A stretch of 64,000 nucleotides of DNA from JAIBJN01 sp035461525 (GTDB lineage: Bacteria > Actinomycetota > Thermoleophilia > Gaiellales > Gaiellaceae), in NCBI GenBank assembly GCA_035461525.1, contig DATHVD010000061.1, forward strand, positions 1 to 64,000. Reading direction: 5' to 3'. The first letter of the stretch is position 1. Each line of letters opens with the position of its first letter. Below the pieces are notes generated by a model, which saw nothing but the letters and a program-made list of their open reading frames with translations, was not told the DNA's origin and did not search any database. The translations under genes and the position numbers were made by a program. Shown one piece after another: positions 41,864-51,531 of this stretch.

Positions 41864-41953
41864 CTAGACGCGGCCGCGGCGGCCGTAGCCGACGCCGCCG
41901 AAGAGCACGAGCACGAGCAGGACGATGATGAGAATCCAGAGCCAGGTCGGCAT
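41864..41953 (-). CDS. 29-aa hydrophobic peptide (DUF3309-like)
   Basis: MPTWLWILIIVLLVLVLF followed by GGVGYGRRGRV: one membrane helix and a short basic Gly-rich tail, with RBS ggagaggt 7 nt before the ATG. It resembles the tiny hydrophobic DUF3309 proteins. Function unknown. It ends just before the hairpin at 41811-41844. Confidence 0.7.
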   Translation of the reverse strand: MPTWLWILIIVLLVLVLFGGVGYGRRGRV

Positions 41954-42032
41954 GGGTGTACCTCTCCGTCGATGGTCGGGTCGTACAGGGCTTCACGTTG
42001 CCGCTCGAGGCAATCCGCAAACCCCCTGCGGG

Positions 42033-42356
42033 TCAAGCGCCGGCGTTCGTCTCCGAAGCCTCGGCCGCGTCCTTCAGGCTCGCTAGCGCGTGCTGCCAGA
42101 AGAGCTCGAGGTAGGCGCGCGCGTCGGCGAGCCCCTCGGGGGCGAGGGAGTAGAAGCGGCGCGTGCCGCGCGGCTCGTCGCGGACGAGGCGCGCGTCCTT
42201 CAGCACCCGCAGGTGCTGGGAGACCGCCGAGCGCGTGACGGGCAGCGCGTCGGCGATCTCCCGCACGCTGCGGGAGCCCTCCCGGCGGAGGAGGTCGAGA
42301 ATGGCCCGGCGGGTCGGGTCGCCGAGGGCGTCGAGGACCTCGGTCCGGGCGGCCAC
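42033..42356 (-). CDS. ArsR family transcriptional regulator
   Basis: A 107-aa winged-helix repressor: VLDALGDPTRRAILDLLRREG, then the recognition helix VTRSAVSQHLRVLKDARLV and wing RGTRRFYSLAPEGL. It lacks metal-site cysteines, so it belongs to the ArsR type commonly paired with SRPBCC (AHSA1) proteins. GTG start 2 nt after the SRPBCC stop; the pair forms an operon probably controlled by the palindrome at 42820-42854. Confidence 0.93.
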   Translation of the reverse strand: MAARTEVLDALGDPTRRAILDLLRREGSRSVREIADALPVTRSAVSQHLRVLKDARLVRDEPRGTRRFYSLAPEGLADARAYLELFWQHALASLKDAAEASETNAGA

Positions 42357-42358
42357 TC

Positions 42359-42805
42359 CTACGAGGCGTCCATGTGACGGTCGGGGCCGGGGTCGCCGCC
42401 CGCGCCGGCCATCGCGAGCCGCTCGCCGTAGTAGCGCCAGCCCTCGTCGTGGCTCGCGGCCTGCTCCTCCGACGCGAACCCGGTGTGCCTCAGGCGGACG
42501 ATCGTGGCCGCGCCGTCCTCCTCGAGGTCGAAGCTGACCTCCGTGCGGGCGCCGAGCGGGGCGTTCTCCCAGTCCCACGTGTAGGCGACCCTGCGGGGTG
42601 GATCGAGCGCGACGACCTCGCCGACCGCGCTCCACTCGCCGGTCTGCATTCCGAAGCGGCCCCCGATCCTGGACTCGAAGCGCGGCTGGGGGAGCCAGCG
42701 CGCCATCTCGCCCTCCTCCGTGAGGAGCGCGAAGACGCGCTCTCGGGGGGCCTCGATCCTGATCTCCTGCTCGACGGCGAGCGCCGAGCCGACTACGTCT
42801 GCCAT
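42359..42805 (-). CDS. SRPBCC (AHSA1/START-like) protein
   Basis: A 148-aa protein: VEQEIRIEAPRERVFALLTE, MARWLPQPRFESRIGGRFGM, VAYTWDWENAPLG and TIVRLRHTGFASEEQA are AHSA1-family blocks. A hydrophobic-ligand pocket is expected; function unknown. ATG at 42805 has ggagg at 42811-42815. Translated with the ArsR gene. Confidence 0.9.
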   Translation of the reverse strand: MADVVGSALAVEQEIRIEAPRERVFALLTEEGEMARWLPQPRFESRIGGRFGMQTGEWSAVGEVVALDPPRRVAYTWDWENAPLGARTEVSFDLEEDGAATIVRLRHTGFASEEQAASHDEGWRYYGERLAMAGAGGDPGPDRHMDAS

Positions 42806-42819
42806 CACTGCCTCCAATC

Positions 42820-42854
42820 GGTCAGTTTCGACTAACGGTTAGTCTAGACTGACC
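42820..42854. promoter_or_regulatory. Palindromic operator of the ArsR-SRPBCC operon
   Basis: A 35-bp imperfect palindrome (15 of 17 arm positions matched) with the perfect core gactaac-g-gttagtc at 42830-42844, just upstream of the first gene. Position and symmetry fit autoregulation by the ArsR protein. The half-site GACTAA/TTAGTC also occurs in the SBP56 promoter. Confidence 0.72.
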
Positions 42855-43052
42855 GACTAGGGCGTGTCAAGAGCACGAAGGGACGGGCGCCGGGCGGGCC
42901 CGTCCCTTCTGAGCCCCGGAGCGAGCCCGCAGTCTGGGCGGGGCAGCGCGGTGCGCCCGCCGGTTAACGATGCTCGGCTCCGGCTCGTAGTCAGCACTAC
43001 GGCCCAGGCGCGCGGGCGGATTGCCCGGAGGCGCGGCAGGTACGCTCGGGCC

Positions 43053-43862
43053 GTGATCGACCGCGCGCTCGTCGAAGCCTTCCGCCGCGACGGCGCCGTC
43101 TGCGTGCGCGGCGTCTTCTCTGCGGAGGAGGTGGCGCTCGTCGAGCGCGGGATCGAGCGCAACCTCGCGGCGCCGAGCCCGCGCGCGCTCGTCGCTAGCC
43201 GGCCGGACGACCCGGGCCGCTTCCTCGAGGACTTCTGCAGCTGGCGGACGATCCCCGAGTACGAGGAGTTCGTCCGCACCTCTCCCGCCGCCGCCATCGC
43301 CGGCGAGCTCCTGGGGAGCGAGCGCGTTCGCCTCTTCCACGACCACATGCTCGTGAAGGAGCCGGGAACCGCCCAGCGGACGCCCTGGCACCAGGATCAG
43401 CCCTACTACAACGTCGAGGGGGCGCAGGTGTGCAGCCTCTGGCTGCCGGTCGACCCCGTCGACCGCGCCTCAACGCTCGAGTTCGTCGCCGGCTCGCACG
43501 CCGGGCCCTGGCTGATGCCGCGCACGTTCATGGATGACGAGGCGCACTGGTTCCCGGAGGGGAGCCTCGAGGAGCTGCCCGACATCGACGCCGACCCCGG
43601 CGCCTACCCGATCCTCGGCTGGGAGCTCGAGCCCGGCGACGCGGTCTACTTCCACATGCTCACGCTGCACGCCGCCGGGGGCGTCACGCGCCGCCGCCGG
43701 GCCTTCTCGGTGCGCTTCCTCGGCGACGACGCCGTCCACGCTCCGCGGCCGTGGAAGACGTCGCCGGAGTTTCCCGGGCTCGAGGACGAGCTGCCCGCCG
43801 GCGCGCCGATGGAGCACCCGCTCTTTCCGGTGCTCTGGGAGCGCGGCGCGAGCGCCGGGTAG
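43053..43862 (+). CDS. Phytanoyl-CoA dioxygenase family protein
   Basis: A 269-aa Fe(II)/2-oxoglutarate dioxygenase. The metal pair is in TPWHQDQPYYNVEG (HxD), the distal His in HMLTLHAAGG and the 2-OG Arg in RRRAFSVRFLGDD. Members hydroxylate lipids or small molecules. The substrate is unknown. GTG start at 43053. It lies 28 nt before a DMT transporter gene. Confidence 0.9.
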   Translation: MIDRALVEAFRRDGAVCVRGVFSAEEVALVERGIERNLAAPSPRALVASRPDDPGRFLEDFCSWRTIPEYEEFVRTSPAAAIAGELLGSERVRLFHDHMLVKEPGTAQRTPWHQDQPYYNVEGAQVCSLWLPVDPVDRASTLEFVAGSHAGPWLMPRTFMDDEAHWFPEGSLEELPDIDADPGAYPILGWELEPGDAVYFHMLTLHAAGGVTRRRRAFSVRFLGDDAVHAPRPWKTSPEFPGLEDELPAGAPMEHPLFPVLWERGASAG

Positions 43863-43889
43863 CCCGCAGTCCCGACGCGAGGCGAGATC

Positions 43890-44711
43890 GTGCCGGCTTC
43901 CGCGTTCGCGCTCGCTCTCGGCGCCGCAGTCGTGCACGCGCTCTGGAACCTCCTCCTCGCGCGGGCGCGCGACCCCGAGGCGGCGACGGCCGTGGCCCTC
44001 CTCGTCGGAGTGGTCGTCTTCGCGCCGGCGGCGGCGCTCGCCTGGGAGGTGGAGTCGAGGGTCTGGCCCTACCTCGCCGTCACGTCGGCGCTCGAGCTCC
44101 TCTACATCGCGCTTCTCGGCGCGGCCTATCGTCGCGCCGAGCTCTCGGTCGTGTACCCGCTCGGCCGCGGCCTCGCGCCGCTCCTCGTCCTCGGCGTCGG
44201 CGTGCTCGCGCTCGGAGCGGAGACGACGGCGGTGCAGGCCACCGGCGTGTGCCTGGTCGGGCTCGGCGTCCTGCTCGTGCGCGGGCTCCACCGGCCCGCC
44301 GCGCCTGCCGGCGTCGTCTTCGGCCTGGCGATCGCCTGCTCGATCGCCGCCTACACGCTCGTCGACGACGAGGGCATCCGCTATGCGAACGCGCTCACGT
44401 ACGTCGAGCTCGCCCTCGTCCTGCCGGCGCTGACGTACGCGGGCGGGATCGTCGCCCTCCGCGGCGCTCCGGCTCTCAGGGCGGAGCTGCGGCCGGCGAC
44501 GCTCTTCGCCGGCGTCGGCATGCTCGGCTCCTACGCGCTCGCCCTCGCTGCGCTCGCTCGCGCCGACGCCGCGCCGGTCGCGGCGGTGCGGGAGACGAGC
44601 ATTGTCTTCGCCGCCGCGGGCGCGGCGCTGCTCCTGCGCGAGCGCGTGGGCCCGGCCCGCCTCGCAGGCGCCGTCCTCGTGGCCGCCGGGGTCGCCCTCC
44701 TCGGCGCCTGA
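43890..44711 (+). CDS. EamA/DMT family transporter
   Basis: A 273-aa membrane protein with about ten helices in two EamA repeats (VHALWNLLLARARDPEAATA; LSVVYPLGRGLAPLLVLGVG; ADAAPVAAVRETSIVFAAAG). GTG start. Probably exports a small metabolite; it is a different subfamily from the one at 19458. Likely co-transcribed with the dioxygenase. Confidence 0.9.
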   Translation: MPASAFALALGAAVVHALWNLLLARARDPEAATAVALLVGVVVFAPAAALAWEVESRVWPYLAVTSALELLYIALLGAAYRRAELSVVYPLGRGLAPLLVLGVGVLALGAETTAVQATGVCLVGLGVLLVRGLHRPAAPAGVVFGLAIACSIAAYTLVDDEGIRYANALTYVELALVLPALTYAGGIVALRGAPALRAELRPATLFAGVGMLGSYALALAALARADAAPVAAVRETSIVFAAAGAALLLRERVGPARLAGAVLVAAGVALLGA

Positions 44712-44729
44712 GAGCTCTTGCCGGACTCT

Positions 44730-45761
44730 CTACCGTGTCGCGGCGAGCCCCCGGCGCCGGAGCGTGACCCGAACGATCGCGGCGAGACCTGCCAGGACGG
44801 CGCCCGCAAGGAAGGCGCTCAGCACCAGGGGCGGGCCGGGGGAGCCGGAGCCCTTCTCGGCCGGCGGGCCGGCCGTGTCGCTCCCGGCCGCGGGCTCCGT
44901 GTCAGGCTCGGGCTCGGCGGCCGCGGGCTCGAGCACCTGCAGGGTCTCCGTGTCGATCGCGGCGAGCGTCTCGCCGCCGGGGGCCGCGGCCCGGAGCTCG
45001 CCCTCGCCCGCAGCGTAGGAGAGCCGGATCTCCGTCAGGTCGGCGCGGCCAGCGAGCGCGTCGAGCACGATGCACGCCGCCGTGCGCGTCGCCGTGTCGA
45101 GGGCGTGGACGAACGGCTCTGTCCCGCCCCCGTCGTAGAGGGTGTAGGCCCAGCGGCCGTCGGGGCTCGTCTCCCGAGTGAGCGGGTACCCGCGCATGAC
45201 GTCGCCGAAGACCTTCGGGTCGACGACCGGCTCCGGCAGGAGGCGGCCGCTGCGGACGTCGTAGCCGCGGACGACGTAGCGGCTCGGGTCCTCGGGGTCG
45301 ACGTACTGGACGAGGTAGAGGAGCGATCCGTTCGGCGAGATCGCGTCGAAGCTGAAGTCGCCGCGCAGCGCGAAGACGTCGCGAACGCTCGCCGTCGGCG
45401 TGTCGAGGAGCGCGAAGGAGGTCTGCCGACGCGGGAACGCCGCCCGGGGGCGGATGAGGACGAGCGTCCGTCCGTCGGCCGAAAGCCCCCCCGGGGAGCC
45501 GTCCAGCGCGACGGCGGGCACGGTGAAGCGGCCGTCCAGGACCCACGTCCCGACGACCCGGCCTCCGTCCTTCTCCACGCTCGCGACGAGCGTCCTCGGC
45601 CCGGCGCGGAGCGCCACGTAGCGCATCGGCCAGCCGGGCGCCGTCACGCCCGACGGGCCGATCTCGATGGCGCCGACGGGCAGGCCGTCGGCGCCGGCCG
45701 TCCCGGCCGATACGGCCGCCGCGGCCGCGAGCCCCGCGATGGCTGCTCCCAGACGTCGCAT
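44730..45761 (-). CDS. Secreted propeller-like protein with C-terminal membrane anchor
   Basis: A 343-aa protein: signal peptide (MRRLGAAIAGLAAAAAVSAG), then repeated beta-strand units with DG motifs (GGLSADGRTLVLIRP, DAISPNGSLLYLVQY, RETSPDGRWAYTLYDGG) typical of YVTN/TolB-like propellers. A Pro/Glu-rich linker and a membrane helix (VLSAFLAGAVLAGLAAIV) with a basic tail follow. Likely displayed outside, anchored at its C-terminus. Ligand or function unknown. Confidence 0.8.
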   Translation of the reverse strand: MRRLGAAIAGLAAAAAVSAGTAGADGLPVGAIEIGPSGVTAPGWPMRYVALRAGPRTLVASVEKDGGRVVGTWVLDGRFTVPAVALDGSPGGLSADGRTLVLIRPRAAFPRRQTSFALLDTPTASVRDVFALRGDFSFDAISPNGSLLYLVQYVDPEDPSRYVVRGYDVRSGRLLPEPVVDPKVFGDVMRGYPLTRETSPDGRWAYTLYDGGGTEPFVHALDTATRTAACIVLDALAGRADLTEIRLSYAAGEGELRAAAPGGETLAAIDTETLQVLEPAAAEPEPDTEPAAGSDTAGPPAEKGSGSPGPPLVLSAFLAGAVLAGLAAIVRVTLRRRGLAATR

Positions 45762-45963
45762 TCCACGCTCCTCTCCGATTCGGCTCGGTCGCACCTGATA
45801 CGCCGACGCGGGTGGAAAGGGTCCCGCGCGTCTGAGACGTGCAGCAGATACGTTTTGTACGGAGTGTCGAACTCGCTTCACCCGGTTAGGCCGCACCTCC
45901 GCTTGTTGCCGGACCGTGGTGGGGCTACGCTGGCCATAGCGTCGAAAATGGAGGTCGGACGAG

Positions 45964-47406
<1,443 letters not shown>

Positions 47407-47408
47407 CC

Positions 47409-47672
47409 ATGGGCGTCCGCGAGAAAGCTGCGGCGCGCCCGGAGGATGCGGCCTCCGCCGGCCTCGCGGACGTGCGCCTCGAGGTGGTCACGAAGCGCTT
47501 CGACGACGTGGCCGCCGTGGACGGCGTCACGCTCGAGATCGACCCCGAGATCGCCGAGGACGAGCACGCCTTCCCGTCCCAGGAGACGATCGGGAACACG
47601 TTCATCTTCGACGCCGAGGCGTCGGACAACCCGGACTTCAAGGAGAAGCTCCAGGCCGTCATCGGCGTCTAG
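47409..47672 (+). pseudogene. Fusion scar: start of PotA-type ATPase joined to end of PotD-type binding protein
   Basis: An 87-codon frame, open but chimeric. Residues 20-43 (DVRLEVVTKRFDDVAAVDGV) are the first strands of a polyamine ABC ATPase; the Walker A never arrives. From DPEIAEDEHAFPSQETI to the end (NPDFKEKLQAVIGV) it looks like the C-terminus of a spermidine/putrescine-binding protein. A large deletion has joined two genes in frame. It cannot be a working transporter component. Confidence 0.72.
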
Positions 47673-47692
47673 GCGACGACGAGGAGCGCGAC

Positions 47693-47873
47693 GTGACGTT
47701 CCTGCCCCGGCATCGCGGGCTGATCCCGTGCCTCCTGCTCCTGCCGGGGCTGCTCTTCCTCGGGCTCTTCTTCGTGATCCCGATCTTCACCTGGCAGGGC
47801 TTCACGCTCGACAACTGGCCTCATGCTCGCCAACATCCTCATCCAGTGGCGACGTAACCCGAAGGGAGTCTGA
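47693..47873 (+). pseudogene. Remnant of PotB-type permease
   Basis: The GTG at 47693 starts RHRGLIPCLLLLPGLLFLGL, FFVIPIFTWQGFTLDNW, the first membrane helix and periplasmic start of a PotB-type permease. After that the sequence jumps to another frame, LMLANILIQWRRNPKGV, which recalls a later permease segment, with TGA at 47873. About 200 residues are missing. It follows the PotA/PotD scar, so the whole polyamine ABC cassette has collapsed. Confidence 0.68.
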
Positions 47874-47878
47874 AGACG

Positions 47879-49258
47879 ATGAGCACCACCGCCCCCGGTC
47901 TCTCCACCTCCGAGCTGCAGAAGGCGGCGCGCGATCACCTCTGGCTCCACTTCACGCAGATGCGCGGGTACGAGGTGCCGATCATCGTCCGTGGCGACGG
48001 CTGCTACCTGGAGGACGTGAGCGGGAAGCGCTACCTCGACGCGCTCGCCGGCCTCTTCGCCGTCAACATCGGCTACAGCCACGGGGAGGAGATCGGCGAG
48101 GCCGCCGCCGCGCAGATGCGCGAGCTCCCCTTCTACACGAACTGGAGCTACGCGCACCCGCGCGCGATCGAGCTCGCCGCCGAGGTGGCCTCCCTCGCGC
48201 CCGGGGACCTCAACCGTGTGTTCTTCGTCTCGGGAGGCTCGGAGGCCGTCGAGTCAGCCTGGAAGCTCGCCCGGCAGTACCACACGGCGCGGGGCGAGCG
48301 TCGCTGGAAGGCGATCTCCCGGCGGATCGCCTACCACGGGACGACCATGGGCGCGCTCTCGATCAACGGCATCGCCTCGCTCCGGACGCCGTTCGAGCCG
48401 CTCGTCCCGGACGTCCTCCACGTGCGGAACACGAACCGCTACCACCGCCCGCCCGAGGAGACTCAGGAGGAGTTCACCGCCTTCCTTCTCGAGGACCTCG
48501 AGTCGACGATCGAGCAGACCGGCCCGGACACGGTGGCGATGGTGATCATGGAGCCGGTGCAGAACGCGGGCGGCTCCTTCACTCCGCCCTCGGGCTACTG
48601 GGCCGGCGTTCGCGAGATCTGCGACCGCTACGGCATCCTCCTCTGCGCGGACGAGGTCATCACCGGCTTCGGGCGCGTCGGCGCCTGGTTCGGCTCCGAG
48701 CGCTACGACATCCGGCCCGACCTGATCACGTCCGCGAAGGGCCTCTCCTCGGCCTACGCCGCCATCGGCGCCGTGATCGCCACCGACAAGGTGATGGAGC
48801 CGTTCCTCGCCGACACGTCCATGTACATGCACGGGATCACGTTCGGCGGCCACCCGGTGCAGGCGGCGATCGCGCTCAAGAACATCGAGATCATGCGGCG
48901 GGAGCGGATCGTCGAGCACGTCGCGGCCCACGAGGACGCGTTCCGCTCGACGCTCGCCCAGCTGCTCGAGCTGCCGATCGTCGGCGACCTCCGCGGCACC
49001 GGCTTCTTCTACGCCCTCGAGCTCGTCAAGGACAAGGAGACGCGCGAGACGTTCAGCGAGGAGGAGTGCGACACGCTCCTACGCGACTTCCTCTCGCCGC
49101 GGCTCTTCGACGCGGGCCTCATCTGCCGGGCCGACGACCGCGGCGACCCGGTCGTCCAGATCTCGCCGCCGCTCGTCGCGGGGCAGGAGCAGTTCGACGA
49201 GATCGCGGGCATCCTGGGCGACGTGCTCCCGGCGGCCTGGGAGCGGATGCACTCCTGA
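47879..49258 (+). CDS. Class III aminotransferase (putrescine/omega-amino acid type)
   Basis: A 459-aa PLP aminotransferase: YLDALAGLFAVNIGYSHG, VSGGSEAVESAWKLARQYH, AYHGTTMGALSING, CADEVITGFGRVGAWFG and the PLP lysine in ITSAKGLSSAYAAIGAV. It resembles putrescine- or beta-alanine-pyruvate aminotransferases (SpuC-like) and is a paralogue of the enzyme at 12867, without its CPYC insert. It acts with the aldehyde dehydrogenase upstream. ATG at 47879 after cgaagggag. Confidence 0.93.
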   Translation: MSTTAPGLSTSELQKAARDHLWLHFTQMRGYEVPIIVRGDGCYLEDVSGKRYLDALAGLFAVNIGYSHGEEIGEAAAAQMRELPFYTNWSYAHPRAIELAAEVASLAPGDLNRVFFVSGGSEAVESAWKLARQYHTARGERRWKAISRRIAYHGTTMGALSINGIASLRTPFEPLVPDVLHVRNTNRYHRPPEETQEEFTAFLLEDLESTIEQTGPDTVAMVIMEPVQNAGGSFTPPSGYWAGVREICDRYGILLCADEVITGFGRVGAWFGSERYDIRPDLITSAKGLSSAYAAIGAVIATDKVMEPFLADTSMYMHGITFGGHPVQAAIALKNIEIMRRERIVEHVAAHEDAFRSTLAQLLELPIVGDLRGTGFFYALELVKDKETRETFSEEECDTLLRDFLSPRLFDAGLICRADDRGDPVVQISPPLVAGQEQFDEIAGILGDVLPAAWERMHS

Positions 49259-49284
49259 GCCGGCGGCCGGCCGGCGTCTTCCGC

Positions 49285-50283
49285 ATGAGGGCGATGGTTC
49301 TCAGGGCCCCGGGCGAGCCTCTCCGGGAGGAGGAGCTCCCCGCGCCGGAGCCGAAGCCGGGGGAGGTCGTCGTCGCCGTCGACGCCTGCGGCGTCTGCCG
49401 CACCGACCTCCACGTCGTCGACGGCGAGCTGCCGCAGCCGAAGCTCCCGCTCATCCCCGGGCACCAGATCGTCGGCCGCATCGCCGAGGTGGGCCAACGG
49501 GTTCGTCGCTTCCAGATCGGAGGCCGGGTCGGCATACCGTGGCTGGGCTGGACCTGCGGCGTCTGCCGCTACTGCCGCTCGGGCCGCGAGAACCTCTGCA
49601 ACCGCGCGCGCTTCACCGGCTACCAACTCGACGGCGGCTACGCCGAGCTCACCGCCGCCGACGAACGCTACTGCTTCCCTCTGCCGGAGGGCTACGACGA
49701 CCTCCAGGCGGCGCCGCTCCTCTGCGCCGGGCTGATCGGCTACCGCGCGCTCCGGCTCGCGGGGGACGGCGAGAGCCTCGGCCTCTACGGCTTCGGCGCG
49801 AGCGCCCACATCGTCGCGCAGGTCGCCCGCCACGAGAGACGGCGGGTCTTCGCGTTCACACGGGCCGGCGACGAGGAGGCCCAGGCCTTCGCGCGCGAGC
49901 TGGGGGCCGAGTGGGCGGGAGACGCGCTCGGCCCTGCGCCCGAGCAGCTCGACGCCGCGATCGTCTTCGCCCCCGCGGGCGAGCTCGTGCCCGCGGCGCT
50001 CGCGGCGACGGCAAAGGGCGGGACGGTCGTGTGTGCCGGCATCCACATGAGCGACATCCCCTCGTTTCCCTACGAGCTCCTCTGGGGCGAGCGCGTCCTG
50101 CGCTCGGTGGCGAACCTGACTCGCAGAGACGGGGAGGAGCTCCTCGCGCTCGCTCCGCGGGTGCCCGTCCGCACCGAGGTGGAGGCGTTTCCGCTCGAGC
50201 GGGCGAACGAGGCGCTCGCCCGGCTGCGGGCCGGGGCGGTTCGAGGCGCGGCCGTCCTGCGAATGCGCGCGGACGCGGCCTGA
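49285..50283 (+). CDS. Zinc-dependent alcohol dehydrogenase
   Basis: A 332-aa MDR-family dehydrogenase. Catalytic zinc ligands lie in VDACGVCRTDLHVVDG and IPGHQIVGRI; the structural zinc loop is CGVCRYCRSGRENLC; the NAD domain has GLYGFGASAHIVAQVARH (GxGxxA instead of GxGxxG). It should interconvert an alcohol and an aldehyde, and could link alcohols to the aldehyde dehydrogenase pathway next door. Substrate unknown. Confidence 0.92.
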   Translation: MRAMVLRAPGEPLREEELPAPEPKPGEVVVAVDACGVCRTDLHVVDGELPQPKLPLIPGHQIVGRIAEVGQRVRRFQIGGRVGIPWLGWTCGVCRYCRSGRENLCNRARFTGYQLDGGYAELTAADERYCFPLPEGYDDLQAAPLLCAGLIGYRALRLAGDGESLGLYGFGASAHIVAQVARHERRRVFAFTRAGDEEAQAFARELGAEWAGDALGPAPEQLDAAIVFAPAGELVPAALAATAKGGTVVCAGIHMSDIPSFPYELLWGERVLRSVANLTRRDGEELLALAPRVPVRTEVEAFPLERANEALARLRAGAVRGAAVLRMRADAA

Positions 50284-50343
50284 CACCGCGCGGGCGAATC
50301 GGTTAGCCTGCCGCCACCGCCAGACCAGGGGGAGGTAATCAAG

Positions 50344-51483
50344 GTGCGCGATTCGAAGATATGGGTGCTCGTCTCCCTTCTCGCCCTGCTGCTCCTCGCA
50401 GCAGGCTGCTCGCTCGGGGGCGACGACGACGACAACGGCAACGGCGACAACGCCGCGGCCGGAGACACCGGGGACACCGGCGACAACGGCGAGGCTCAGA
50501 GCGGGCAGGAAGGCGGCCTCCTGCAGGAGGTGCAGAGCCGCGGCACGTTGCGCTGCGGCGTGAACGACGCGGTGCCCGGGTTCGGGTTCACCGGCGAGGG
50601 CGGCGAGCCGGAGGGCTTCGACATCGACTTCTGCAAGGTCGTCGCCGCGGCGATCCTCGGCGAGGCGGAGGCGGTCGAGTACACGCCGCTCACCGCCGAG
50701 CAGCGCTTCACGGCGCTGCAGTCGCGGGAGATCGACGTCCTCATCCGCAACACGACCTACACGGCGTCCCGCGACGGCGCGGAGGGCGCCCGCTTCCTGC
50801 ACACGACGTTCTTCGACGGGCAGGGCATGATGGTCACGGCCGACAGCGGCTACTCGACCCTCGAGGACATGGACGACGCGACCGTCTGCGTCCTCTCGGG
50901 AACCACGACCGAGCTGAACCTCGAGTCGCGGTTCCAGGCCCTCGGCGTCTCCTACACGCCGCAGCCGTTCGAGGACAACGAGCTGCTCCAGGCGGCGTTC
51001 CTCGAGGGACGCTGCGACGCGTGGACGTCCGACAAGTCGCAGCTCGCCGGCGTCCGCTCGAACTGGCCCGAGGATCAGGGCGGGCCCGAGGCGCTGGTCA
51101 TCCTCGACGAGACCATGTCGAAGGAGCCGCTCGGTCCCGTCGTCCGCGACGGCGACGACGAGTGGGCCGACGCCGTCAACTGGGCCGTCATCGCCACGGT
51201 CCAGGCCGAGGAGTTCGGCATCGACTCCGGGAACATCGAGGAGCAGCTCGAGAGCGGCGATCCCGAGGTGCAGCGGTTCCTCGGCGTCGTGGCCGAGGGT
51301 GAGCCCTTCGACGCCGGGCTCGGGCTTCCCGACGACTTCGCGGTTCAGGTGATCCAGCAGGTCGGCAACTACGCGGAGATCTACGACCGCAACGTCGGCG
51401 CCGACTCCGCGCTCGAGCTCGAGCGCGGGATCAACGCGCTCTGGACGGACGGCGGGCTTCAGTACCCGCCCCCGTACCGCTAG
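50344..51483 (+). CDS. Amino-acid ABC transporter substrate-binding lipoprotein
   Basis: A 379-aa lipoprotein with lipobox LLLAAGC at about residues 16-22 and an acidic Gly/Asp linker. The SBP_bac_3 fold follows: LQEVQSRGTLRCGVNDAVPG, EGFDIDFCKVVAAAILG, LIRNTTYTASRDG. It matches the general L-amino-acid (AapJ/BztA-like) branch with a C-terminal extension. GTG start. First gene of a four-gene operon. Confidence 0.93.
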   Translation: MRDSKIWVLVSLLALLLLAAGCSLGGDDDDNGNGDNAAAGDTGDTGDNGEAQSGQEGGLLQEVQSRGTLRCGVNDAVPGFGFTGEGGEPEGFDIDFCKVVAAAILGEAEAVEYTPLTAEQRFTALQSREIDVLIRNTTYTASRDGAEGARFLHTTFFDGQGMMVTADSGYSTLEDMDDATVCVLSGTTTELNLESRFQALGVSYTPQPFEDNELLQAAFLEGRCDAWTSDKSQLAGVRSNWPEDQGGPEALVILDETMSKEPLGPVVRDGDDEWADAVNWAVIATVQAEEFGIDSGNIEEQLESGDPEVQRFLGVVAEGEPFDAGLGLPDDFAVQVIQQVGNYAEIYDRNVGADSALELERGINALWTDGGLQYPPPYR

Positions 51484-51493
51484 ACCGACGACG

Positions 51494-51522
51494 CTCGGGG
51501 CGGCGCCGGCCGCCGCCCCGAG
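51494..51522 (+). terminator. Intra-operon hairpin after the binding-protein gene
   Basis: Perfect 12-bp stem ctcggggcggcg / cgccgccccgag with a 5-nt loop, in the 48-nt gap between binding protein and first permease. Such hairpins stabilise the upstream mRNA or attenuate transcription and give more binding protein than permease. Confidence 0.7.
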
Positions 51523-51531
51523 CCGAGCGCC

